The translations under genes and the position numbers were made by a program. The notes below the pieces were generated by a model. That model did not search any database. It saw nothing but the letters and a program-made list of their open reading frames with translations, and was not told the DNA's origin. Shown piece after piece: positions 1 through 5,256 of a stretch of 5,357 bases of DNA (position 1 is the first letter of the stretch; the number at the start of each line of letters is the position of its first letter). This stretch comes from Eubacteriales Family XIII. Incertae Sedis bacterium (lineage in GTDB: Bacteria > Bacillota > Clostridia > Peptostreptococcales > Anaerovoracaceae): assembly GCA_031281765.1 (NCBI GenBank), contig JAITEX010000113.1:1-5357 (forward strand), written 5' to 3'.

Positions 1-134
1 CAAGCGACTCAAAGACATGGACTACGCCCGGCAAGCCACAGACGAAAAACGGCGCGTCATACTATATGGTGGATAAGGAAAAGACCGTAGAAATGATGAA
101 CGAGATATACAGCATCAAAAAAGAAAAGGAATAG
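1..134 (+). CDS. LCP (LytR-CpsA-Psr) family protein, C-terminal end only
   Basis: Seen: an open frame with codons starting at base 3 runs from the left edge to a TAG at 132-134, giving 43 residues. They include TTPGKPQTKNGASYYMVDKE and end MMNEIYSIKKEKE. This matches the conserved end of the LCP catalytic domain (T.PG....... SYY.VD.....M..EIY). It also aligns with residues 291-321 of the next gene, sharing T.PGK..T.N..S followed by two aromatics, then M and a final IY. Known: LCP enzymes are membrane-anchored phosphotransferases facing the outside. They attach undecaprenyl-phosphate-linked polymers such as teichoic acid or capsule to peptidoglycan. Inferred: this is the upstream member of a tandem LCP pair, separated by 52 nt and probably in one operon. 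The protein ends with a short lysine-rich tail. Catalytic residues lie outside the window, so activity and substrate cannot be judged. Confidence 0.8.
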   Translation, partial: SDSKTWTTPGKPQTKNGASYYMVDKEKTVEMMNEIYSIKKEKE

Positions 135-186
135 GAAATGATAAACGTGAGGGGGCGTAAACAAAAGGGAATAAACGAGGAAGTGC

Positions 187-1236
187 ATGAGTAACCGCAA
201 AACCAAAAAACCGAAAAAACCGATGACCCCGAAAAGGCTGTTCCGCAAGGTATTCTTTATCACGCTGCCGATATGCCTGCTCGTATTTACGGGCAGCATA
301 TTCGGCGCCATGAAGCTTCTCGACGCAAAGCCGATGAACCACAGCGGCGTTGTCGCGCCGAAGCAGACGGAAGAAAAGCTGGATCTGCTCATACCCGGCG
401 AGGGCATTTTCAAGTCGAAATACTACGATTCGAAGCGCGTGAACGTACTCGCGTACGGGAACACGGATGAGGGCTTAGCCGATACCATTATGCTGTTCAG
501 CTTCGACCCGGAAGCGCAGTCGGTCGATGTGATTTCCATTCCGCGCGATACCTATTATGAACGCAAGGGGTTTGCGTATGGCGGGTACCTGAAGATAAAC
601 GCGGCCGCGCTCGAAGGCCCGCTCGAACTCTGCAAGGCCGTGCATAACGTGCTGCTCGGCATACCGATCAACTATTATGCGATGGTTGACTACAAGGGCG
701 TTGAAAAGATAGTCGATTCGATGGACGGCGTTGAGATGGACGTGCCGATGAATATGCACTACACTTCGAAAAAACAGAACCTCTATATAGATATAAAGAA
801 GGGCAAGCAGGTACTCGACGGAGCGCATGCCGTGCAGTTCTTGCGGTTCCGCAAAGGGTATGCCGACGGCGATCTGGGCCGCGTCAAGGCGCAGCAGGAG
901 TTTATCAAAAACGCGGCGAAGCAGGCTCTGAGCGGCGACCTGCTCAAGATCGGGTCCACCGTCGTGGAGAACGTGGATTCCACCATTACGCCGCGCGCCC
1001 TCCTCTACCTCGCGGACGAGGCAAAGGGTATGACGGAAGGTGGGGTGAAAGCCTATACCCTGCCGGGGAAGAGCAGCACGATAAACAAGCTTTCATTCTT
1101 TGTCCGTGCCGAGGATTCCGAAATCGATACCATGCTGCGGCAGATTTACGATGGCCCCGCGGCGGCGACAGAGACTCCGGACACCGCTTCGCCGGATTCC
1201 CAATCTACCGACACGCCCGCCGGTTCCACTTCGTGA
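187..1236 (+). CDS. LCP (LytR-CpsA-Psr) family cell-wall polymer ligase, complete
   Basis: Seen: 349 residues. The N-terminus is lysine/arginine-rich (1-21) and is followed by one membrane segment (about 22-41), so the bulk should face outside. The LCP domain spans about 85-250: DTIML (99-103), SIPRDT (117-122), KIN (136-138), the RFRKG arginine pair (220-224) and DGDLGR (227-232). The domain ends with the YTLPGK...SFF segment (290-305). Residues 324-349 are a low-complexity Ala/Thr/Ser/Pro/Asp tail. The ATG at 187 has GAGG at 177-180, 6 nt upstream. Known: LCP proteins transfer lipid-linked glycopolymers to peptidoglycan and contact the pyrophosphate through conserved Arg and Asp residues. 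Odd: the first motif is weak. The usual G-x-D...R-x-D-T reads GNTDEGLADT (91-100), with Leu where Arg is expected. The family is certain. The substrate (teichoic acid, capsule or other polymer) is not. ATA is its most used Ile codon (9 of 20). Confidence 0.93.
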   Translation: MSNRKTKKPKKPMTPKRLFRKVFFITLPICLLVFTGSIFGAMKLLDAKPMNHSGVVAPKQTEEKLDLLIPGEGIFKSKYYDSKRVNVLAYGNTDEGLADTIMLFSFDPEAQSVDVISIPRDTYYERKGFAYGGYLKINAAALEGPLELCKAVHNVLLGIPINYYAMVDYKGVEKIVDSMDGVEMDVPMNMHYTSKKQNLYIDIKKGKQVLDGAHAVQFLRFRKGYADGDLGRVKAQQEFIKNAAKQALSGDLLKIGSTVVENVDSTITPRALLYLADEAKGMTEGGVKAYTLPGKSSTINKLSFFVRAEDSEIDTMLRQIYDGPAAATETPDTASPDSQSTDTPAGSTS

Positions 1237-1254
1237 AAATTTTGCAAAACCCTC

Positions 1255-1282
1255 TTGCAATTCCTGGGGAGACTGATATAAT
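1255..1282 (+). promoter_or_regulatory. Sigma-A type promoter for rho
   Basis: Seen: TTGCAA (1255-1260, 4 of 6 to the TTGACA consensus), a 16-nt spacer, then a perfect TATAAT (1277-1282) preceded by TG at 1274-1275. That makes an extended -10 element, which compensates for the imperfect -35 and 16-nt spacer. Transcription would start near 1289, giving a leader of about 127 nt before rho. It lies 18 nt past the stop of the LCP gene, with no intrinsic terminator between, so rho may also receive read-through. Confidence 0.75.
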
Positions 1283-1288
1283 AATAAC

Positions 1289-1415
1289 ATTCTAAGAAAT
1301 TATCCGAGTATACATACTATCAATACGGTCTTCGGCGCGAGGAAGCGCCACGTTTGTCTGGCTGACCAAACCCGTGAAAATTTATGGCAAGATAAGAGGA
1401 GAATAAAAAAAGATA
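1289..1415 (+). promoter_or_regulatory. rho 5' leader with two adjacent hairpins
   Basis: Seen: a long untranslated leader. Hairpin 1 pairs GGCGC (1334-1338) with GCGCC (1345-1349) around the loop GAGGAA. Hairpin 2 pairs GTTTGTC (1352-1358) with GACCAAAC (1364-1371), with one bulged C and a 5-nt loop. CAC (1349-1351) could extend hairpin 2 by pairing with GTG (1374-1376), at the cost of breaking the last pair of hairpin 1. No U-run follows, so neither is an intrinsic terminator. There is also an AGTAT/ATACT inverted repeat at 1307-1318. The ribosome-binding site AGGAG (1397-1401) is 14 nt from the ATG at 1416, which is long. An in-frame TAA at 1404-1406 excludes an earlier start. Known: rho is autoregulated through its leader in E. 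coli. Inferred: this leader could serve similar control. Confidence 0.45.
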
Positions 1416-2981
1416 ATGGAAGAAGCAATTTTGAGGGCGAAGAAAGTCGCCGAACTGCGCGAAATAGCGAAAGCGTTCAATATTGAAGGCTACGAAAAGA
1501 TGAAAAAACCCGAACTGCTTGCGGCGCTTATGGGCGGCGGAGCCGGGAAAAGCCCGGAACAGGATGACGACGCCAGCGCGGCGCCGGTGTTCGCGCCCCC
1601 GGGATATATCACGGATATTCCGACACGCGTTTCGCGTACCGCGAATATAGCGGACGATACCGTTTCCGACGAGGAGGACGCCGACACGGATGGGATGCCG
1701 GACAGCGCGGAGATAGCCATAGAGGATTTCGATACCGCCGATGAGATAGCGGCGATAGACGAAGCCGATCCCGGCGAGCAGGCGGAAGATGAACAGGCGC
1801 AAAATGAAGCGGGCCGGACCGGGTCTTCCCAGACCGTTGACAACGAAAAATACAAGAACCGCTACGAGGTCGAAGGCATACTCGAGCTCTCCGACAGCGG
1901 ATTCGGCTTCCTGAGATTCGAAAATTTCCTTTCCAGCAGCAACGACGTGTATGTGGCGCCGGCGCAGATACGGCGCTTCAATCTGAAAACAGGCGACAAA
2001 ATCAAGGGCGTGGCGCGAAAGGCAAACGAGGGAGAAAAATTCGGCGCCTTGCTCTACGTGTTCAGCGTGAACGGCGAGGATCTGAAGTTCGCGATAAACC
2101 GGCCGCAGTTCGAGCGCCTGACGCCGATATTCCCGAACGAACGCATCAACCTTGAGGACGGCCCGAAAAACCTCTCGATGCGTCTCATCAATTTAGTCTC
2201 CCCCATCGGCAAAGGCCAGCGCGGGCTTATCGTAGCCCCGCCGAAAGCCGGCAAGACCATTCTCCTGAAAACCATTGCGAATACGATAGAAAAGACGCAC
2301 CCGGAGTGCGAAATGCTCGTCCTGCTTGTAGACGAGCGTCCCGAAGAAGTTACGGACATGCAGCGTTCCATCAAGGGGGAAGTCGTGTACTCGACCTTTG
2401 ACGAACTGCCGCAAAACCACGTCAAGGTAGCGGAAATGGTACTTGCGCGCGCGCAGCGGCTCGCCGAGTACGGCCGGGATGTGGTCATATTGCTCGACAG
2501 CCTGACGCGCCTCGCGCGCGCGTACAACCTTGTGGTCCCCGCTTCCGGGCGCACGCTTTCCGGCGGCCTCGACCCGGGCGCCCTGCACAAACCCAAGAAA
2601 TTCTTCGGCGCCGCGCGGAACATCGAACAGGGCGGCAGCATTACGATACTTGCCACGGCCCTCGTTGAAACCGGCAGCCGCATGGACGAAGTCATCTTCG
2701 AAGAATTCAAGGGCACCGGCAACATGGAACTTCACCTCGACCGCAAGCTCTCCGAAAAGCGCATCTTCCCGGCCATAAACCTGAACAAGTCCGGCACACG
2801 CAAGGAAGAGCTGCTGCTCGAGCCCGAAGAGCTCGAAGCCATCTGGCTCATGCGTCGCGCCATGTCGAACCTCGGCACGCAGGAAGTCACGGAGATGATT
2901 ATCGACCACATCGCGCATACGCGGACAAACGCCGACTTCATCCGGATCATCCAGAAGATTTTCGAAAACGACCGCAACTAA
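1416..2981 (+). CDS. rho: Transcription termination factor Rho
   Basis: Does: hexameric RNA-dependent ATPase/translocase that binds C-rich untranslated RNA and dissociates RNA polymerase. Seen: 521 residues against about 420 in E. coli. Domains in order are the N-terminal Rho_N helical domain (about 1-40), an acidic low-complexity insert (about 41-146), the cold-shock-type RNA-binding domain (about 149-220, with SGFGFLR and DVYVAPAQIRRF) and the RecA-like ATPase (about 225-515). ATPase motifs: Walker A APPKAGKT (274-281), catalytic-Glu motif DERPEEVTD (306-314), Walker B VVILLDS (356-362), Q-loop SGRTLSGG (377-384), R-loop FKGTGN (431-436) and arginine-finger segment SGTRKEEL (459-466). All expected catalytic residues are present, so it should be active. 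Odd: residues 46-144 contain 30 Asp/Glu and only 3 Arg/Lys. It has its own promoter. A strong Shine-Dalgarno follows its stop directly, but rpmE is not there. Confidence 0.98.
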   Translation: MEEAILRAKKVAELREIAKAFNIEGYEKMKKPELLAALMGGGAGKSPEQDDDASAAPVFAPPGYITDIPTRVSRTANIADDTVSDEEDADTDGMPDSAEIAIEDFDTADEIAAIDEADPGEQAEDEQAQNEAGRTGSSQTVDNEKYKNRYEVEGILELSDSGFGFLRFENFLSSSNDVYVAPAQIRRFNLKTGDKIKGVARKANEGEKFGALLYVFSVNGEDLKFAINRPQFERLTPIFPNERINLEDGPKNLSMRLINLVSPIGKGQRGLIVAPPKAGKTILLKTIANTIEKTHPECEMLVLLVDERPEEVTDMQRSIKGEVVYSTFDELPQNHVKVAEMVLARAQRLAEYGRDVVILLDSLTRLARAYNLVVPASGRTLSGGLDPGALHKPKKFFGAARNIEQGGSITILATALVETGSRMDEVIFEEFKGTGNMELHLDRKLSEKRIFPAINLNKSGTRKEELLLEPEELEAIWLMRRAMSNLGTQEVTEMIIDHIAHTRTNADFIRIIQKIFENDRN

Positions 2982-2998
2982 AGGAGGGATACCCCCTG
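2981..2998 (+). other. Orphan Shine-Dalgarno and small hairpin after rho
   Basis: Seen: AAGGAGG (2981-2987) overlaps the last base of the rho stop codon and matches the anti-Shine-Dalgarno perfectly, yet no ATG, GTG or TTG follows at usable distance. Only a CTG lies 8 nt downstream (2996-2998); it opens 28 codons ending at the TAA at 3080-3082. The bases GGAGGG (2983-2988) can fold on CCCCC (2992-2996) around the loop ATA with one bulged A, hiding the site. The junction resembles that before prmC, where TAACGGAGGGATGC leads to a TTG start. Inferred: it may be a relic of a lost gene such as rpmE, the start of a tiny non-standard ORF, or chance. Confidence 0.4.
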
Positions 2999-3016
2999 CG
3001 AATATCCGGAAGCCTC

Positions 3017-3042
3017 AGCGTTGCGGCAGCCACCGCAATGTT
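3017..3042 (+). repeat. Inverted repeat / hairpin between rho and the DUF1385 gene
   Basis: Seen: CGTTGCGG (3019-3026) pairs with CCGCAATG (3033-3040) around the loop CAGCCA, with one G-U pair. Outer pairs G3018-U3041 and A3017-U3042 extend the stem to 10. GCGTT (3018-3022) could instead pair with AACGC (3045-3049), so two folds compete. Only a broken T tract follows (TGTTTGAA), so it is a poor intrinsic terminator. It may act as a weak attenuator or as a 3' stabiliser of rho mRNA. Confidence 0.4.
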
Positions 3043-3067
3043 TGAACGCGCGGATTTCGGGTATAAT
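3042..3067 (+). promoter_or_regulatory. Possible promoter for the DUF1385-prmC pair
   Basis: Seen: a perfect TATAAT (3062-3067) inside a TA-rich run in otherwise GC-rich DNA. The best -35 is TTGAAC (3042-3047, 4 of 6), but the spacer is only 14 nt; 15- to 17-nt alternatives match worse. Transcription would start near 3074, directly at the AGAGG ribosome-binding site (3074-3078), so the leader would be about 14 nt. Read-through from rho is the alternative source of transcript. Confidence 0.4.
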
Positions 3068-3087
3068 ATATATAGAGGTTAAATCAT

Positions 3088-4167
3088 ATGGATTTTAAAA
3101 AGATATTTATTAAGGACGCCTGCCCCACGAAAATCGGCGGTCAGGCGGTCCTCGAAGGAATCATGATGAAGGGTGAGGACCGGACGGCCGTAGTCGTCAG
3201 GCGGCCCGACGATTCAATGTACATTCATACGGAAAAGTTGAAGCCGCGCGGCAAGGCGTACCGCATTCCGGTTCTTCGCGGCGTCATAATATTCGTCGAT
3301 TCACTCGTGACGGGAATCCGTACGCTCATGCTTTCCGCGGAACTGCTTGAAAGCGCCGACTATCCGGAGGATGAGGACGCGGAATCCCCGGAAAACGCGG
3401 ACGGCGCCGCCGAAGCCGAAGAGGACGGCCGCTTTACGCGTTGGCTCACGAAGCATTTCGGCGAAAAGGCCCCGCTGACCCTGGCGCTTGTGAGCGCGGT
3501 CATTATCTCGCTCGCTTTCACGATAGGCGTCTTTATTATCGCGCCGACCTGGGTCGTGGACCTGTTCGGGCTCTGGATCAAAAACGATATAGTGCTGAAC
3601 CTCATCGAAGGCATATTCCGTATAGCGTTGTTCGTCCTGTACATTTTGCTCGTATCGCGCATGAAGGACATCCGGACCGTATTCAAATTTCACGGGGCGG
3701 AACATCAGTGTATCCACTGTTTTGAGGGCGGTAAGGAACTTACGCCCGAAAACTGCGAACAGTACGATACGCTGCACCCGCGGTGCGGCACGAGCTTCCT
3801 CATGTTCGTCATGGTCATCGCCCTCCTCCTGTTCTCGCTGCTCGGCTGGCCGAACCTGATAGTGCGCATCGCGTCACGGCTGCTCCTTGTGCCCGTTATA
3901 GCGGGGCTCTCCTATGAATTGCTCCGGTGGGCCGGCAGCACGGACAATCTGCTCGTGAAGATATTGAGCGTACCGGGCCTGTTACTGCAGAAAATCACGA
4001 CACTGAGGCCGGACCGGAAACAGCTTGCCGTCGCGATAGCCGCGATGAAGGGCGTACTCGTGCCCGCGGACACGCCGGTTATAGACGGGGTCTGCGACGA
4101 AAACGGGCAGCTCATTCCGGAAGAGCCGGAAACACATGAATATTCGCTTGAAACATTGCTCGCGTAA
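3088..4167 (+). CDS. DUF1385 family membrane protein (predicted metal-dependent, YqhQ-like)
   Basis: Seen: 359 residues. The N-terminal family signature is GGQAVLEGIMM (17-27), followed by RGVIIFVDSLVTG (64-76). An acidic linker (about 90-113) precedes a hydrophobic core with likely membrane segments at about 128-152, 172-190, 236-254 and 262-280. Two signature motifs are FHGAEH (201-206) and HPRCGTSF (230-237), whose His, Glu and Cys residues could bind metal. The C-terminal QKITTLRP...AIAAMKGVL (301-323) is also typical. The ATG at 3088 has AGAGG 9 nt upstream. Known: the family is annotated as a predicted metal-dependent enzyme, the biochemical role is not established as far as I know, and it often sits between rho and prmC in Clostridia. 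Odd: residues 207-211 (QCIHC) add Cys209 and His210 beside the usual Cys211. It is 15 nt upstream of prmC, so the two are probably co-transcribed. Family certain, function unknown. Confidence 0.93.
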   Translation: MDFKKIFIKDACPTKIGGQAVLEGIMMKGEDRTAVVVRRPDDSMYIHTEKLKPRGKAYRIPVLRGVIIFVDSLVTGIRTLMLSAELLESADYPEDEDAESPENADGAAEAEEDGRFTRWLTKHFGEKAPLTLALVSAVIISLAFTIGVFIIAPTWVVDLFGLWIKNDIVLNLIEGIFRIALFVLYILLVSRMKDIRTVFKFHGAEHQCIHCFEGGKELTPENCEQYDTLHPRCGTSFLMFVMVIALLLFSLLGWPNLIVRIASRLLLVPVIAGLSYELLRWAGSTDNLLVKILSVPGLLLQKITTLRPDRKQLAVAIAAMKGVLVPADTPVIDGVCDENGQLIPEEPETHEYSLETLLA

Positions 4168-4182
4168 CGGAGGGATGCGGTA

Positions 4183-5052
4183 TTGGGACTTCAAATCAAG
4201 GAGATAATTGCGGTTGCGGAAAAAATTCTGCGGGAAAACGGAGTAGAGGACTACAAGGCGGACGCCGAGATACTGCTCTGCCATGAGATACGTTATGACA
4301 GTCGGAAGATATTTATGAATTGGTCTAAGGAGCTCGACGATGAGGCGTGCGAGCGCTACTTTGCGGATGTACAACGCCGCGCCGCCGGGACGCCGACCCA
4401 ATATCTGACGGAAATGCAGCCCTTTATGGGATTCAATTTCAGCGTCGACGAGCGCGTGCTCATACCGCGCATGGATACGGAAACCGTGGTGGAATCCGCC
4501 ATTGAGTTTATACGTTCGCAGAAGTCCATCAAAAATGTATTGGACCTCTGCACGGGCAGCGGCGTTATCGCCATCAGCCTTGCGAAAGCTGTGCCGTCCC
4601 TGAAACTGACGGCAACCGACATTTCGGGCGACGCCCTCGCCGTAGCCGCGAAAAACGCATCGCGCCTCGGCGTGTCCGCCCGCATAAAATTCCTGCGGAG
4701 CGACCTTTTCAACTCCCTGCCGACGGGCTTTACCGCAAAGAAGTTCGATATGATAATAGCAAACCCGCCCTATATCCGCACGGCCGTACTGCCGCGCTTG
4801 CAGCGCGAAATCTACGAGCATGAACCGCTTATCGCGCTTGACGGGGGAGAGGACGGGCTCGACTACTATCGCGCCATCGCCACGCGCGCGCCTTCCTTCC
4901 TGACGAAAAGAGGCGTTATCTTCTTCGAAATCGGCTACGACCAGGCCGAGGACGTCAGTGATATACTCCGCGACACCGGAAACTTCGCGGGCATTTCCGT
5001 CCGGCGTGATATAGCCGGCAACGACCGCGTTGTCTTTGCATCGGTAAAATAG
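4183..5052 (+). CDS. prmC: Peptide chain release factor N5-glutamine methyltransferase PrmC (HemK)
   Basis: Does: uses S-adenosylmethionine to methylate the glutamine of the GGQ motif in release factors RF1 and RF2, speeding peptide release in the cytoplasm. Seen: 289 residues, normal for the family. An N-terminal helical bundle (about 1-75, ending GTPTQYL at 69-75) leads to VLIPRMDTE (92-100), where most relatives have VLIPRPDTE. The Rossmann methyltransferase domain carries SAM motif I DLCTGSGVIAISLA (121-134), acidic Asp146 in TATDIS, substrate-binding NPPY (194-197) and the distal EHEPLIALDGGEDGLDYYR (212-230). The TTG start at 4183 is chosen because GGAGG (4169-4173) lies 9 nt upstream and the N-terminus is then full length. 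The ATG at 4175 is in another frame and stops after 10 codons. Unusual context: its substrate gene prfA, a frequent downstream neighbour, is not in the next 300 nt. Confidence 0.97.
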   Translation: MGLQIKEIIAVAEKILRENGVEDYKADAEILLCHEIRYDSRKIFMNWSKELDDEACERYFADVQRRAAGTPTQYLTEMQPFMGFNFSVDERVLIPRMDTETVVESAIEFIRSQKSIKNVLDLCTGSGVIAISLAKAVPSLKLTATDISGDALAVAAKNASRLGVSARIKFLRSDLFNSLPTGFTAKKFDMIIANPPYIRTAVLPRLQREIYEHEPLIALDGGEDGLDYYRAIATRAPSFLTKRGVIFFEIGYDQAEDVSDILRDTGNFAGISVRRDIAGNDRVVFASVK

Positions 5053-5096
5053 CCCCCCGCCGCCCCTCTTAATTCCGAAATATTTTTTATTTTACC
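5043..5096 (+). terminator. Possible Rho-dependent termination region after prmC
   Basis: Seen: directly after the prmC stop, 5053-5070 has 13 C, 3 T, 2 G and no A, and a T-rich stretch (5081-5093) follows. The C-over-G bias fits a Rho loading site. GGTAAAAT (5043-5050) and ATTTTACC (5089-5096) form a perfect 8-bp inverted repeat around 38 nt, which would put the C-rich tract in a loop. No GC-rich stem with a U-run exists, so intrinsic termination is not supported. The tract is shorter than known Rho sites. Confidence 0.3.
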
Positions 5097-5101
5097 AATA
5101 C

Positions 5102-5130
5102 TTGACTTTCGTGACATGCAGGTATATAAT
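5102..5130 (+). promoter_or_regulatory. Near-consensus sigma-A promoter for the ORF6N locus
   Basis: Seen: TTGACT (5102-5107, 5 of 6), a 17-nt spacer and a perfect TATAAT (5125-5130). This is the best promoter in the window. Start of transcription is expected near 5137, about 42 nt before the small ORF at 5179 and 97 nt before the ORF6N ATG. Such a strong promoter with a palindrome over its -10 suggests a gene that is kept repressed. Confidence 0.85.
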
Positions 5131-5138
5131 TCCTGTAT
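5116..5138. promoter_or_regulatory. Candidate operator: quasi-palindrome over the -10 box
   Basis: Seen: arms ATGCAGG (5116-5122) and CCTGTAT (5132-5138) match at 6 of 7 positions as an inverted repeat. The core between them adds two more symmetric pairs (8 of 11 in total). The centre, 5127, falls inside TATAAT. A dimeric repressor bound here would block RNA polymerase. The binding protein is unknown; it might be encoded by the same accessory locus beyond the window. Confidence 0.45.
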
Positions 5139-5178
5139 TAACTACTATTGTTGTTGAACTGTAGCAAAGGGCATCACT

Positions 5179-5256
5179 ATGGACAAAGGCGAAATTATAC
5201 TCTATAGGCCGCAAAGCGAGATAGAGAAACCCCATGGAAGATATTATTATAGTTGA
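5179..5256 (+). pseudogene. 25-codon ORF resembling a RhuM-family N-terminus (fragment or leader ORF)
   Basis: Seen: ATG at 5179 with AAAGGG (5166-5171) 7 nt upstream, a good ribosome-binding site, and TGA at 5254-5256. The first residues, MDKGEIILYRPQSEIE, resemble the usual beginning of RhuM-family proteins (GEIILYQ-type starts before the ETVWLT segment). After residue 16 the likeness ends and the frame soon closes. It overlaps the ORF6N start at 5234 by 23 nt in another frame. It may be the stub of a RhuM-like gene cut by recombination, or a translated leader that feeds ribosomes to ORF6N. The RhuM likeness is from memory of the family, over a short stretch. Confidence 0.4.

Noticed and set aside
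1240..1260. Perfect palindrome TTTTGCAAAA (1240-1249) and a repeated TTGCAA (1242-1247, 1255-1260) at the rho promoter
   Set aside because: Short, AT-rich and partly the -35 box itself; not enough to call an operator or a terminator.
1374..1406. GTG-started 10-codon frame and an ATG GCA AGA TAA mini-ORF in the rho leader
   Set aside because: Neither has a ribosome-binding site, and both are short enough to be chance.
3017..3049. Intrinsic terminator after rho
   Set aside because: The stem contains G-U pairs and is followed by TGTTTGAA, not a U-run; listed as an inverted repeat instead.
2982..3087. A remnant of rpmE (ribosomal protein L31) between rho and the DUF1385 gene
   Set aside because: No frame shows L31 features such as the CxxC pairs or the GRVEKFNKRFG-like end; only the ribosome-binding site could be a relic.
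4175..4207. ATG at 4175 as the prmC start
   Set aside because: It is in another frame, too close to the ribosome-binding site and stops after 10 codons; TTG at 4183 gives the full-length protein.
57..5117. Several long open frames on the minus strand (for example 1320-1802, 2054-2725, 3982-4821)
   Set aside because: They lie inside strongly identified + strand genes, their proteins show no family motifs, and their openness is explained by GC-rich codon bias.
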